The notes: generated from the sequence alone by a model not told the origin. Counted from the stretch's first letter, positions 25,597-34,969 are shown. The stretch is 64,000 nt of DNA from Thermoproteota archaeon (GCA_021324265.1 JAJPJK010000001.1:115617-179616), one strand, 5' to 3'. Program-made: numbers and translations.

Positions 25597-26273
25597 TGCT
25601 GATCTGCGCTGTTTGTGGGAAGTCAGATGTAAAGGTTTCTCCTATTAGAGGAATATGTAAAGACTGCTTCGTAAAGCAAGGATTAATTCGTAACATAAAG
25701 CCTTTAAAAATAACCATATGCCCTAGATGTTTTCGAATAAAGAAGGATAGGTGGATTAGGATGGATAGATTTGAGGATATCGAGGTTTTCGTGGAAAAAG
25801 CACTAGAATCAAGGATAATCACGAAAGATGGCGTTAAGCTAGATTTCATCGAAGTATCCCTAAGCAAAGATCTTACATGTGCTAGTGTAGAAATGGATTT
25901 GGCACTTTTGGATTATGGCGAAATGGTTTCTATGAGTATAAATCTTGGGTTAGATCTAAAGAAGACACTTTGTGATAATTGTCTAAGGCTTAAGACTGAA
26001 AATTATGAAGCATTGATTCAGCTGAGGTCTAAAAACATTAATCTAATAGATGAATTCGAGTCAACTCTAAGAACCTTTTTCATCGAAGGTGAGGATTTCC
26101 TCATAAGGAGGGAAAGATTTGAATATGGTCTCGATGCATATTTCTCTTCTTTAAGCCAAGCAAGGCGAATAGCCCATGAGTTCAAAAGAAAACATTTTTG
26201 TAGATATAAAGAAACAAAATCTATTGTTTCAGGATCAAAATATAGATATACCATCCTTTTAGACTTTAAATAA
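25596..26273 (+). CDS. nmd3: NMD3-family 60S export/assembly factor homologue
   Basis: N-terminal zinc domain with CAVC (about 4-7), CKDC (about 20-23), CPRC (about 41-44) and a later CDNC, the arrangement of NMD3. In eukaryotes it takes part in late 50S/60S assembly; in archaea a role in subunit maturation is inferred. I chose the ATG at 25596; a TTG lies one codon earlier. At about 225 residues it lacks C-terminal domains of the eukaryotic protein, as archaeal members do. Confidence 0.88.
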   Translation: MLICAVCGKSDVKVSPIRGICKDCFVKQGLIRNIKPLKITICPRCFRIKKDRWIRMDRFEDIEVFVEKALESRIITKDGVKLDFIEVSLSKDLTCASVEMDLALLDYGEMVSMSINLGLDLKKTLCDNCLRLKTENYEALIQLRSKNINLIDEFESTLRTFFIEGEDFLIRRERFEYGLDAYFSSLSQARRIAHEFKRKHFCRYKETKSIVSGSKYRYTILLDFK

Positions 26274-26302
26274 TAAATACTAACTAGATAGATTATATCT
26301 AA

Positions 26303-26602
26303 ATGAGCAAAGAAGAAACAGGAGCAGTTCGTTTTCCTAAGGAAGGAGAGCTTTTAGGCGAGGTTATTCAGTCTTTAGGCTATGATAGAGTAAAGGTTAG
26401 GTGTGAAGACAATGAAATAAGGATCTGCAGAATTCCTGGCAAATTCAAGAAAAAGGAATGGCTTGAAGAGGGAGCTATTGTACTTGTACTACCTTGGTAT
26501 GGCATGCAGGAAAAGACAAGGGGCGATATTCTGCATATTTACAAGAGGCAAGAATTGAAGGAATTGGAAAAGGCTGGCTATTTAAAACGCCTTAAGGGTT
26601 GA
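26303..26602 (+). CDS. eif1A: Translation initiation factor aIF1A
   Basis: OB-fold factor of the A site during initiation. RFPKEGELLGEVIQSLGYDRV (residues 10-30), CRIPGKFKKKEWL near 47 and ILHIYKRQELKEL near 78 are the family pattern. Length of 99 is usual. It lies between NMD3 and the opposing RIO1 gene, with which its 3' end overlaps by 11 bases. A TATA-like stretch in the 29-base gap suggests possible separate transcription. Confidence 0.96.
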   Translation: MSKEETGAVRFPKEGELLGEVIQSLGYDRVKVRCEDNEIRICRIPGKFKKKEWLEEGAIVLVLPWYGMQEKTRGDILHIYKRQELKELEKAGYLKRLKG

Positions 26603-27302
26603 CGATCTTCTCGAAAATTTCATAATCTTCAATCACTTTTACACCTCTGCTCCTGAAAAATTTGTTCACGTTTTTTATATCCCTGAGAAGAAAATTCATC
26701 GCATTAGGGTGATTCTTTTTTACTGACTGTCCGAAATCTAAGAAAAATGGTTCTTGTTTATGGAGCACGATGTTATATTCGGAGAGGTCTGCATGTATGA
26801 TCCCAGCTTTGTAGAGTAATTCAATGAAAGTAATTGTTTTTTTGTATATTGCTTCAAAATCAAATTTGGCTATGGTATAAAGTAAGGGCGCAGGTTTTCC
26901 ATTCTCGCCTAGAAATTCCATAACGAGGATGTTGTTCAAATAATCGATTGGTCTAGGAACATTCACTTTTGCGTTGTAAGCTATTCTCAAATGATTAAAT
27001 TCCCTTTTACACCATTCAAATACAGCTTGTCTAAAGTTTTTGGTGTAAATTCTGTAAAGTTCTTCATCCAAGTATATCCTCATTCCTCTTTTGAATTCAG
27101 CTGAGCTTGTCAAATAGATCTTTACTGCAAGAAATTCATCCTGCTTTGTGAAGGCGAGATATACCCTAGACTCTTTTCCTGAAGATATTGCTCCATTGAA
27201 CCTATCTACAATGCCTTTTCTAATGAGCTTATATGCAGTCATGACGGTCGAATAATCGAAGACTTCTTCCAAGGTTTCAAATTTTTCCCTATCTTTTTCC
27301 AT
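26592..27302 (-). CDS. rio1: RIO1-type serine protein kinase
   Basis: Atypical kinase/ATPase of small-subunit maturation. ISSGKESRVYLAF near 40-52 is the P-loop-like segment, VKIYLTSSAEFKR near 60 holds the catalytic Lys, IIHADLSEYNIVLH near 164 the catalytic loop, and FLDFGQSVKKNHPNAMNFL near 182 the metal-binding loop followed by the RIO1-type SV-HPNA segment. Length of 236 is close to archaeal RIO1. It is divergent from the KH-protein gene, another small-subunit assembly factor. Confidence 0.93.
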   Translation of the reverse strand: MEKDREKFETLEEVFDYSTVMTAYKLIRKGIVDRFNGAISSGKESRVYLAFTKQDEFLAVKIYLTSSAEFKRGMRIYLDEELYRIYTKNFRQAVFEWCKREFNHLRIAYNAKVNVPRPIDYLNNILVMEFLGENGKPAPLLYTIAKFDFEAIYKKTITFIELLYKAGIIHADLSEYNIVLHKQEPFFLDFGQSVKKNHPNAMNFLLRDIKNVNKFFRSRGVKVIEDYEIFEKIVNP

Positions 27303-27339
27303 TACAAATTAAAATAGGTAGCTTTCAATATTTGAGCAT

Positions 27340-27882
27340 ATGTCTACAAGCATCATAGTTAAAATTTCAAATAATTTTCTAAATAAGATAAAAAAGAATC
27401 CATCATTATTGGAAGAGATTGATAGGTATTCAGCATCTGTGCTGAACATCGATGAAGATGCGGGGTCTGTCATTATAAAAGGAAAGGATAATATGAGCGA
27501 TGTATTAAAGGCCAGAGATTTTGTCATCGCCCTTGATAACTGTGTCAGTGATGATATTGCCTTGGAAATCCTTAGAAAAGATCTTCAGCTTTATCTTATA
27601 GACTTAAAAGACTTTTTTTCTAAGGAAGATGTTAAGCGCGTCATGTCAAGGATAATAGGAGAAGGGGGTAAGATTAAAGCTAGGATTTCAGAGTCCACAG
27701 GCTCCCATATTTTCATAACAGATTCAAAAATTCTTTTGATAGGTAATTACGATGAAATTGAGTATGCTAGACAAGCAATTCAGATAATAGTGGATGGATC
27801 CCCTTTTTCCAGATTATTCAAATATCTTGAGAAGGTTAAAAGAGAAAAGCAATTAAAGCAAATCGAAGAGTATAATAGATGA
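27340..27882 (+). CDS. dim2: KH-domain RNA-binding protein Dim2/Pno1 homologue
   Basis: A 180-residue protein with two KH-like units; the second (about 105-160) has the GxxG loop in GRIIGEGGKIKARI-like RIIGEGGKIKARISESTG. Dim2/Pno1 binds the 3' end of small-subunit rRNA and works with RIO kinases, and here it is divergent from RIO1. The archaeal aIF2-alpha/Dim2 partnership is known. It overlaps the topoisomerase VI subunit B gene by 4 bases. Confidence 0.9.
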   Translation: MSTSIIVKISNNFLNKIKKNPSLLEEIDRYSASVLNIDEDAGSVIIKGKDNMSDVLKARDFVIALDNCVSDDIALEILRKDLQLYLIDLKDFFSKEDVKRVMSRIIGEGGKIKARISESTGSHIFITDSKILLIGNYDEIEYARQAIQIIVDGSPFSRLFKYLEKVKREKQLKQIEEYNR

Positions 27883-29393
27883 TTAGATTCGAAGAAATAT
27901 CCCCATCTGATTTCTTCTATAGAAATAGAGAAATCACGGGCTTTGAAAACCCTGCTAAGGCATGCTATACAATTGTTAGGGAATATCTTGAAAATTCCCT
28001 AGATTCTTGTGAACTTGGAGGCTTTTTGCCTAATATAGAAATATATCTTAAATGTGAAAATGAAGAGGAAAAGAGGCTTAGGATAAAGGTAGCAGATAAC
28101 GGAATGGGAATTCCACATGAAAAGATACCTTACGCTTTTGGAAAGATATTGTATAGTTCGAAGTATGTTCTTAGGCAGCATCGAGGCATATTTGGGCTAG
28201 GGGGTAAGATGGCAGTACTTTATTGTCAGATAACCACGAATAAGCCTGTACGCGTAATTTCAGCTACGCCTGGAAGCGAATTCATATCTTACTTCGAATT
28301 GAAAATCGATATCGTTAGAAATGAGCCCAATGTAGTTAAACGATCTAAAGTTTTGAATCAAGATAACTGGCATGGCTTAGTGTTGGAGAGCGAATTCATT
28401 GGCGATTATCTTTTATCTAAAAAGAAAATCATGGAATATTTGTTCCAAACTTCTATAGCTGTTCCATATGCGAGGATTTATTATCAAGATTTTGAGGGCA
28501 ATGCGTTGATTTTTGACAGGAAAACTGATAAATTGCCTCCGATTCCAGAAGAAACTTTACTTCATCCACGAGGCGTAGATTTGGAGATGTTGAAGAGACT
28601 TATAAAAACAAGCCCAGGCATGCCATTGAACAAATTTTTGGTTAAAAGATTTCAGAGAATAGGTAATAAGACAGCGGAGGAAATTTCAAAGCTTGCGAAT
28701 ATCGAATTAGATAAGATCGTTTCTAAACTAAATGAAGATGAGATATCAAGACTTTATCAGATCATGAAAACTTATCCATTCAACAAACCAAATGTTTCTT
28801 CTCTATCTCCATTGGGTGAGGCCTTTGCTATAGGTATAAAAGAAGCATTCAAGCCTGAATTCCTTGCGTATGATATTCGAGAGCCCTCAAGTTATGAAGG
28901 TCATCCTTTCATAGTTGAAACTGCTATAGCTTATGGTGGAGAAATACCGATTCCTGAGCAGAATGAGATAAATCTCTATAGATTTGCCAACAAAATTCCG
29001 CTTATTTATGATAGCTACAATGATGTATCAACAAAGGTGATTAAAGAAATCAATTGGAACGTATACAAAATTAATATTTACCAAGATCCCATAGCCTTTT
29101 TCGTGCATATTTGTTCAACTAAGATACCTTACAAGACACTCGGCAAAGAGTACATTGCTAACCAGCCCGAAGTCTATAGAGAAATAGAATTATCTCTCCG
29201 CAAAAATGCAAGAGTTGTTTCTGCTTACATAAACAAAAAGAGAATAATTGAGTATCAAAAGATTAGATATAGGTATTTGAAGGAGTATATCGAGAAGATC
29301 GCAAATTTTGCATGTATCCTTTCAGGTGAGAAATTTTCCTATATTAAAAATAACCTCTTGAAATTGGTCGAGATCAATGAAGTCAGTAGCTGA
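27879..29393 (+). CDS. top6B: Type II DNA topoisomerase VI subunit B
   Basis: ATPase subunit of topoisomerase VI. The GHKL fold shows the N-box YLENSLDSCE near 39-48, DNGMGIP near 72-78 and GLGGKM near 105-110; an H2TH and transducer domain follow. Length of 504 is close to the usual 530. It overlaps subunit A by 17 bases. The presence of topoisomerase VI excludes Thermoplasmatales, which use gyrase. Confidence 0.96.
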   Translation: MIRFEEISPSDFFYRNREITGFENPAKACYTIVREYLENSLDSCELGGFLPNIEIYLKCENEEEKRLRIKVADNGMGIPHEKIPYAFGKILYSSKYVLRQHRGIFGLGGKMAVLYCQITTNKPVRVISATPGSEFISYFELKIDIVRNEPNVVKRSKVLNQDNWHGLVLESEFIGDYLLSKKKIMEYLFQTSIAVPYARIYYQDFEGNALIFDRKTDKLPPIPEETLLHPRGVDLEMLKRLIKTSPGMPLNKFLVKRFQRIGNKTAEEISKLANIELDKIVSKLNEDEISRLYQIMKTYPFNKPNVSSLSPLGEAFAIGIKEAFKPEFLAYDIREPSSYEGHPFIVETAIAYGGEIPIPEQNEINLYRFANKIPLIYDSYNDVSTKVIKEINWNVYKINIYQDPIAFFVHICSTKIPYKTLGKEYIANQPEVYREIELSLRKNARVVSAYINKKRIIEYQKIRYRYLKEYIEKIANFACILSGEKFSYIKNNLLKLVEINEVSS

Positions 29394-30438
29394 TAAGCTA
29401 GCTGAAATCGGTAGGGATATTGTAGAGCAGATAAAAAAAGATAATTTTCCTGCCATAACATTTCCGTTGCGTTCTGTAAGCAACATAGTATTCGATGAAG
29501 AAGAGGGTGTTGTCAAGCTAGGTCAAAAGAAGGTAACCAGGCGTGCAAATAATATAAAACAGGCTAAAGTTTTCGCTCAGCTTCTTTGGATTGCAGCGTT
29601 TGCAAAAACTGAGCTTTTGGAAAAAGGGAGGTCATGTAGCCTTAGAGATCTCTATTATAATTCCTTCAACGATGTTAAAATAAAGTTTGAAGATCAAGAC
29701 GAATCTGATAATCTTGTTGTTGAGCTAGAGACCATTTTAGAAGTGGCGAGAGAACATTTCAATATAATACCTGAAGAAAAGAGCTCGATCTTCGGAGACC
29801 TTGTTATAGAATATACCATGCCTGTAACGCATAGAGGTCAGAGAGTAAGCCTAACAACTGATCCGGATGGAAAGAATATCGGTTTATCTCTTGCAACAGC
29901 AAAATTTGTTGATGTAAATGCTTCAATGGTGATAGCTATTGAGAAAGGAGCCATATTCAGAAGATTCGTGGAAGAGCAAGTATATAAGAAGCTCAACGCA
30001 ATCCTTATAGATACGGGCGGCCAAGCGCCACGCTTCACTAGAATGCTCATAAGGAGATTGAACAAAGAATTAGGGTTGCCTGTTTACGTTTTAACCGATG
30101 CCGATCCTTGGGGGATGCATATTGCAAGAGTCATAATATCTGGTTCTGCAATATCTGCACATATTCCTGAACTTGCTACACCAGATGCAAAATGGCTTGG
30201 TATATATGCCACTGACATAAAGAAATTCGGCCTTCCTTCAATACCATTAACACAACTGGATTTACATAGGCTTGAAACAATGAAAAGGGATCCTAGATAT
30301 GAGGATGGTCTCTGGAGAAATCAGTTAGAAGAATTTTCCAAGATAAAGGTGAAGGCTGAACTTGAAGCATTTAGCAAGTATGGTCTCACTGCGATCATAG
30401 ACAAGTATCTAATGAAGAAAATTAAGGAATTGAAATAG
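29377..30438 (+). CDS. top6A: Type II DNA topoisomerase VI subunit A
   Basis: Spo11-like DNA-cleaving subunit. The catalytic tyrosine is in SLRDLYYNSFND near 88-99, and the Toprim metal site shows VIAIEKGAIF near 187 and TDADPWGMHI near 240. Length of 353 is normal for this subunit. The start ATG lies within the last codons of top6B, as in most archaea, ensuring equal subunit production. Confidence 0.96.
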   Translation: MKSVADKLAEIGRDIVEQIKKDNFPAITFPLRSVSNIVFDEEEGVVKLGQKKVTRRANNIKQAKVFAQLLWIAAFAKTELLEKGRSCSLRDLYYNSFNDVKIKFEDQDESDNLVVELETILEVAREHFNIIPEEKSSIFGDLVIEYTMPVTHRGQRVSLTTDPDGKNIGLSLATAKFVDVNASMVIAIEKGAIFRRFVEEQVYKKLNAILIDTGGQAPRFTRMLIRRLNKELGLPVYVLTDADPWGMHIARVIISGSAISAHIPELATPDAKWLGIYATDIKKFGLPSIPLTQLDLHRLETMKRDPRYEDGLWRNQLEEFSKIKVKAELEAFSKYGLTAIIDKYLMKKIKELK

Positions 30439-30446
30439 TTCTCAAT

Positions 30447-30458
30447 CTTTTTATTATA
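30447..30458 (+). promoter_or_regulatory. TATA box of the geranylgeranyl reductase operon
   Basis: CTTTTTATTATAC-type AT block about 21-32 bases before the ATG at 30479, in a 40-base spacer after top6A. It predicts a leaderless transcript. Confidence 0.45.
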
Positions 30459-30478
30459 CAATTGACTAATTTTAACTA

Positions 30479-31630
30479 ATGTCTCTTTACGATGTCATTA
30501 TTGTGGGCGCTGGTCCAGCAGGTGCAGCTGCAGCTAAAGCTGCTGCTAAAGCTGGCGCTAAGACTCTTTTGTTGGAGAAATATCCTACGATACAGGCGAA
30601 TAAACCCTGCGGAGAAGCTGTAAGTTCAAGAACATTCGAAACTGCGGGAATACCTATAAGGGATGAGTTCATCGTTAATGTAGCATATGCTCAAGTCTAC
30701 TCACCCTCTCTAAAGAGAATAGACATTAAAGAAAAAGGATATTTGATCAATAAATCTAGGTTCATCCAAGAACTTGTAGTGCATGCGAGTGAATATGGTG
30801 CAGAAATAAGAGTGAGGGAGGAAGTAAAGGAAGCAGGTTTTGACAAGGAAGAAAAGCTTGTGAAGCTGAAAACGATCCATGGAGAGTACAAATGCAAGGT
30901 TCTCTTAGGGGCTGACGGTTATGCTTCTGCTGTTGCAAAAGCGTTTGGAATAAATGAGAAATCTGAGCCCATTCCAACTGTTCAATATATAATGGTTGGT
31001 AAAAAATTCAAGGATGTAGATGCGGTTCGTTTTTATGTCGCTAATAAATGGGCCCCTAAGGGATACGCATGGATATTTCCCAAAGATGAGAAAATCGCAG
31101 AAGTAGGTGTAGGAGTAAGAGGAGGCCCTGCAAAGCTGTTTCTAGACAAATTCGTCCAAGACTTTAAGGAAGAGTTAGGAGGTGCTCAAATAATAGATTA
31201 CCGAGGTGCTCCTGTTCCAATAGGAGGAATGATAAATAGCGATGTCCAAGACGGCTTGATACTTATTGGTGATGCTGCTGGAACAGTTATGCCACTCACC
31301 GGAGGAGGAATCCATTCTTGTGTAGCTTCAGGAATGATAGCGGGCGAAGTTGCCGCGAAGGCTGCGCAGGAAAACAATAATTCGAAGGAAAGGCTTATGG
31401 AATACAGAATGAGGTATGATCAGTATTGGGGTGATAGAATAAAGAAAAGCCTCAAGGCAATGCGTGTATTAGAGCGTTTGAGCGATGATGAGCTAGATGA
31501 ACTCGCTGATATGCTCGTTGATAGTGATATTTTAGATTTAGCCAATGGGTTAGATATAAAACGTGTGGCACTTAAGCTACTCTCTCACCCAAGGCTTGCA
31601 ATAAGCGTAGCGAAGGCACTTTTAGTGTGA
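30479..31630 (+). CDS. Geranylgeranyl reductase (digeranylgeranylglycerophospholipid reductase)
   Basis: FAD-dependent enzyme that saturates the isoprenoid chains of archaeal membrane lipids. The Rossmann FAD motif GAGPAGAAAAKAA is at 9-21, followed by LLLEKYP and the family CGEAVSSRTFE near 44-54; a second FAD contact, ILIGDAAGTVMPLTGGGIHS region, is near 261-280. Length of 383 is typical. It overlaps the Lrp regulator by 4 bases and starts a four-gene operon with unrelated functions. Confidence 0.92.
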   Translation: MSLYDVIIVGAGPAGAAAAKAAAKAGAKTLLLEKYPTIQANKPCGEAVSSRTFETAGIPIRDEFIVNVAYAQVYSPSLKRIDIKEKGYLINKSRFIQELVVHASEYGAEIRVREEVKEAGFDKEEKLVKLKTIHGEYKCKVLLGADGYASAVAKAFGINEKSEPIPTVQYIMVGKKFKDVDAVRFYVANKWAPKGYAWIFPKDEKIAEVGVGVRGGPAKLFLDKFVQDFKEELGGAQIIDYRGAPVPIGGMINSDVQDGLILIGDAAGTVMPLTGGGIHSCVASGMIAGEVAAKAAQENNNSKERLMEYRMRYDQYWGDRIKKSLKAMRVLERLSDDELDELADMLVDSDILDLANGLDIKRVALKLLSHPRLAISVAKALLV

Positions 31631-32079
31631 AAAAGCGTGCACTTGATGATCTAGATTTCAAAATACTTAAAGCTCTAGTAGAAAACGGTAGACTTTCTGC
31701 AAGAAAACTAGCTGAAATTCTAAACGTTTCAGTTGGGACTGTGATCAAGAGAATTGAGAGTTTGGAAAAAGATAAGATAATTCTTGGCTACACAACACTG
31801 GTAGATCACGAGAAACTAGGTTATGACTTAGTAGCGATAATAGAAGTCCGTGTATCACAAGGAAAGCTCATAGAAGTAGAAAATCAGATAGCCAAACTGC
31901 CTAACGTTTATGGTGTTTATGATATAACTGGGGATTACGATGCCTTGATCATAGCAAGATTCAAAAGTAGGAAGGAACTAGATAGTTTCATTAAGAACAT
32001 TTTGGCAATGCCCTTTGTAGAGCGAACTAGGACACATTTTGTTTTAAATGTGGTAAAAGAAGATAATAGATTTATATGA
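31627..32079 (+). CDS. Lrp/AsnC-family transcriptional regulator
   Basis: An N-terminal helix-turn-helix (LDDLDFKILKALVENGRLSARKLAE region, 4-28, then VSVGTVIKRIESLEK) and a C-terminal RAM domain from about 75 (VAIIEVRVSQG, VYDITGDYDALI). Such regulators usually sense amino acids as octamers. The start is GTG. Coupling to GGR and QueC by overlapping ATGA-type junctions suggests it may control this operon; its effector is unknown. Confidence 0.93.
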   Translation: MKKRALDDLDFKILKALVENGRLSARKLAEILNVSVGTVIKRIESLEKDKIILGYTTLVDHEKLGYDLVAIIEVRVSQGKLIEVENQIAKLPNVYGVYDITGDYDALIIARFKSRKELDSFIKNILAMPFVERTRTHFVLNVVKEDNRFI

Positions 32080-32831
32080 ATAATAGAGGGGCGATTTGCT
32101 TAGTTAGCGGAGGCGTCGATAGCGTAACGTGTCTATATTATGTTAAATACAGAATAAAACCAAGTGATCTAAAGATAATATTCTGCAATTATGGCCAAAG
32201 AACTTTTAAAGAAGAGGAATTTTGTATAAGAAAAATCTCATCAATGCTTGACTGCGAGCTAAGAATAATTAACTTGGATTGGCTTGGAGAGATAAGTACT
32301 TCGTTGCTAACAAAAAAGGACATTGAAATTCCAGAAACTAAAGTTGAGGATCTTCAAGATCCTGAAAAAGCAAAAGCTAGGATTCTTAGGTGGTGGGATC
32401 CTGCTAGGAATGCGATCTTGATTCTTGTTGCGTTAGCGCATGCAGAAGCACTGGACATAAAATTCTCGAGGAAGTATGATGTTTTCATAGGGATTAGAAG
32501 GGAAACACCCGTAGCTATGAAAGACAATACCCCAGAATTTCTCGAAGAAATGAACAGAGTTGCTGAGATAGCTACGCATTATGGAGGATACAAAGTATAT
32601 GCTCCATTAATAACATATGATAAGGATAAAGTAGTCAAGCTCGGTCAAGAACTCGAGGTGCCTTGGAAATATACATACAGTTGCTATCGCGGTAATCTAG
32701 GATTTAAGGAAATAGATGGAGAAGTTTTACCTATTCACTGTGGCTGGTGTAGCAATTGTAAAAGAAGAGCATTGGCCTTTAAGCTCGCTGGCGTAAAGGA
32801 TCCTTCGGTATATTTTAAGAACCCACTTTGA
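32076..32831 (+). CDS. queC: 7-cyano-7-deazaguanine synthase
   Basis: Makes preQ0, precursor of archaeosine in archaeal tRNA, using ATP and ammonia. The PP-loop SGGVDSVT is at 10-17 and the zinc site is a Cys before it plus HCGWCSNC (about 223-230). TPVAMKDNTPEFLEEMNRV near 145-163 is the QueC substrate region. Length of 251 is slightly above bacterial QueC. No tRNA-guanine transglycosylase is in the window. Confidence 0.9.
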   Translation: MNNRGAICLVSGGVDSVTCLYYVKYRIKPSDLKIIFCNYGQRTFKEEEFCIRKISSMLDCELRIINLDWLGEISTSLLTKKDIEIPETKVEDLQDPEKAKARILRWWDPARNAILILVALAHAEALDIKFSRKYDVFIGIRRETPVAMKDNTPEFLEEMNRVAEIATHYGGYKVYAPLITYDKDKVVKLGQELEVPWKYTYSCYRGNLGFKEIDGEVLPIHCGWCSNCKRRALAFKLAGVKDPSVYFKNPL

Positions 32832-33310
32832 TGATATCAACTGAAGAATTTAGAGAATTAATGTCCTATTTTGCTACTGGCGTAACTATCGTAGCAATGA
32901 ATCTTGATGGAAAACTTTATGGATTAACTGTTAATTCCTTTACTTCTGTTTCTTTAGAACCCATGCTCGTTCTATTTTGCATTAAGAAGGGTAATAAGGC
33001 ACATGAAATGGTTTCTAAGGCAAAAACCTATAGTATAAATATATTAGCCGAGGATCAAGAAGAGCTGTCCATAAGGTTTGCAGATCCTAAGCTTGAGGAT
33101 GTGAGATTTGAGGGTATTAGTTATTCCTTAAACGAGTACGGTTGCCCTATTATAAAGGGATGCATCGCCTATATTACTTGCAGAAAATACTTGGAATATG
33201 ATGGTGGCGATCATACAATTTTTCTATGTAGTGTTCTAGGTTTGAAAAAGGGCGATGATAAACCTCCATTGATATTTTATAGAAGGGGTTATCGCAGGAT
33301 TAAAACTTGA
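32831..33310 (+). CDS. Flavin reductase-like FMN-binding domain protein
   Basis: A 159-residue split-barrel flavoprotein of the flavin reductase family: FATGVTIVAMN near 15, GLTVNSFTSVSLEPMLVLFCI near 32-52 and a C-terminal DGGDHTIFLCSVLG near 130. Likely an NAD(P)H:FMN reductase or an oxygenase partner; substrate unknown. I chose the ATG at 32831, which overlaps the queC stop. The 3' end overlaps the heme O synthase gene by 11 bases. Confidence 0.85.
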   Translation: MISTEEFRELMSYFATGVTIVAMNLDGKLYGLTVNSFTSVSLEPMLVLFCIKKGNKAHEMVSKAKTYSINILAEDQEELSIRFADPKLEDVRFEGISYSLNEYGCPIIKGCIAYITCRKYLEYDGGDHTIFLCSVLGLKKGDDKPPLIFYRRGYRRIKT

Positions 33311-34172
33311 TCGCCAAACTTGCTGGATCTATAAACATAAAGAGAAAAATCAAAGCTAAGTATGGCGTAGAGAATTTGAAAAGTAGCCATGCATTCTTTT
33401 TAGTTGGGTTCATAAGTATCCTAGCTATGATTACGAAGAAAATAACATTAAGCACCAAGCTGAGCAATAAATATACCAAACTGAAGCCACCAATATAACC
33501 AATCAGTGTAGAGACTATAGGTAGTGGAATTGCCGAATAAGCTATGTATTTAGAAGAGGTTTTTTCATCATACATGGCTGTCAACATCTTTATATTAGCG
33601 TTCAAATAATCTTCTCTCCTTCTCATCGCAAGGGCCCAGATATGCGGATTTGTCCAGAAATAAATGAGCATACCTAAAAGGAAGGCGAATACATTAAAGT
33701 TATTTGTTGCTGCAGCCCATCCTCCCCAAGCAGTGCAGTTCCCTGCGAAGCCGCCTATGATTACATTAAGCCACGTCCTTTTTTTTAGATATGTATATAT
33801 CATGTACATTGCTGTCGCAAAAAACATGAAGAAAGAGGTCAAGGCATTAATGAAGAGGTAAGAAAGCAGTATTCCAGCTATTACAAGAATGATTCCTGAG
33901 TAGAGTGCAAAGTTAGGGCTTATTGTGCCTTTGACAAGTGGCCTTTTCTTCGTTCTATCCATCAGCCTATCGGTATCCCTTTCCAGATACTCGTTAAGCG
34001 CACCATCGCCCATGATTGTAAATGAACCTGCGATTATCATCATAAGGAAAGTGAAGAGATTGAAGGTGTAGCCAGCTTTAACAGCTAGCAAATAAGATAT
34101 TATGGCTGTAAATATGAGCAATGTCCATACATTTAGTTTATATAACTTTATCAAATCCTTGACCCTTTGCAT
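33300..34172 (-). CDS. ctaB: Protoheme IX farnesyltransferase (heme O synthase)
   Basis: UbiA-fold integral membrane prenyltransferase that makes heme O for heme-copper oxidases. The first Asp-rich motif NEYLERDTDRLMDRTKKRPL (about 61-80), then TWLNVIIGGFAGNCTAWGGWAA near 133-154 and FWTNPHIWALAMRRREDYLNAN near 172-193, follow the CtaB pattern rather than other UbiA enzymes. About nine membrane helices, length 290. It implies a heme O/A-containing terminal oxidase elsewhere in the genome, and lies next to the bc-type complex operon. Confidence 0.9.
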   Translation of the reverse strand: MQRVKDLIKLYKLNVWTLLIFTAIISYLLAVKAGYTFNLFTFLMMIIAGSFTIMGDGALNEYLERDTDRLMDRTKKRPLVKGTISPNFALYSGIILVIAGILLSYLFINALTSFFMFFATAMYMIYTYLKKRTWLNVIIGGFAGNCTAWGGWAAATNNFNVFAFLLGMLIYFWTNPHIWALAMRRREDYLNANIKMLTAMYDEKTSSKYIAYSAIPLPIVSTLIGYIGGFSLVYLLLSLVLNVIFFVIIARILMNPTKKNAWLLFKFSTPYLALIFLFMFIDPASLAIKF

Positions 34173-34192
34173 TAAAATTTCTCTTAACCATC

Positions 34193-34205
34193 TGCTTAAA
34201 TAATC
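34193..34205 (+). promoter_or_regulatory. TATA box of the Nudix gene
   Basis: TGCTTAAATAATC lies 29-41 bases before the ATG at 34234, the same GCTTAAATA core seen before gcvPA and rpl7ae. Confidence 0.55.
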
Positions 34206-34233
34206 TATCTATGTTTTTTCATATAGTTTAATA

Positions 34234-34737
34234 ATGTCGCTGAAAAGGGCAGCGGTTGCAGTTATTATCAGAAACGATAACGAAGCCTTATTCGTGAGGC
34301 GTATTAAAAGGGAAGGAGATCCATGGTCTGGCGATATAGCCTTTCCAGGAGGGATGTGTAAAACCGAAGAGGACTTCATTCATGCAGTGATCAGAGAGGT
34401 TTACGAAGAAGTCGGTATAGATCTAAAGGTTCACGAATTTTTAGCTGAATTACCTTTTGTTTCGAGCTCAAGATTTCCTGATATGAAAGTTAAACCCTTT
34501 ATATTTAAGCTCAGAAATGAAGTGGGTGTAAAAAAGAATGACGAAATCGATGAATTTTTCTGGATTTCTCTACCAAAATTGAAAAGAAAATTTGTATTTA
34601 TAGAAAAGATAGCCAGAAAAAGGATCGCCTACGTCTATGGCGACGTTGTTATTTGGGGATTAACTTATAGAATTCTTAAAGTGTTCAAGAAAGAATTTCC
34701 TCAATTCTTTTTGCCAACTGAAAATCCAGCTCAGTAA
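34234..34737 (+). CDS. Nudix hydrolase
   Basis: A 167-residue hydrolase of nucleoside-diphosphate-linked compounds. The Nudix box runs from GGMCKTEEDF to REVYEEVGID (about 39-62) with the invariant Gly, Glu, Arg-Glu and Glu-Glu residues. RIKREGDPWSGDIAFPGG just before it resembles CoA-pyrophosphatase-type enzymes, so a CoA or similar substrate is possible but not shown. It is a single gene whose last 53 bases overlap the opposing pterin dehydratase gene. Confidence 0.88.
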   Translation: MSLKRAAVAVIIRNDNEALFVRRIKREGDPWSGDIAFPGGMCKTEEDFIHAVIREVYEEVGIDLKVHEFLAELPFVSSSRFPDMKVKPFIFKLRNEVGVKKNDEIDEFFWISLPKLKRKFVFIEKIARKRIAYVYGDVVIWGLTYRILKVFKKEFPQFFLPTENPAQ

Positions 34738-34969
34738 TGCCACCTTCATCATGCGTAGTGAGTCTTATAGTTAATTTGTTATAATCCTTCAATTCTAGAT
34801 CTGGGTGATGTTCTAATTCTTCTGCAATGGGAACAAGCTTGTTGATGAATTGTACAGCTGAAACGAAGTCTTTGAATTGTAGCCTCCTTACCAAATAGTT
34901 GTCCTCTAACTTCCATTCTTTCAAAGCCTTCAATCTTTGCTGAACCTCCTTTTCATTAAGTCTTACCAT
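34685..34969 (-). CDS. Pterin-4-alpha-carbinolamine dehydratase
   Basis: A 94-residue DCoH/PCD-type protein with the active-site motif ELEHHPDLELKDYNKLTIRLTTHDEGG (about 47-73), including the His-His pair and the later His. It dehydrates 4a-hydroxypterins formed by aromatic amino acid hydroxylases, but in prokaryotes also occurs near molybdopterin or redox genes. It is the last gene of the Rieske/cytochrome b operon, with a small gap of 8 bases from the DsrE-like gene. Its role in that setting is unclear. Confidence 0.88.
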   Translation of the reverse strand: MVRLNEKEVQQRLKALKEWKLEDNYLVRRLQFKDFVSAVQFINKLVPIAEELEHHPDLELKDYNKLTIRLTTHDEGGITELDFQLAKRIEEILS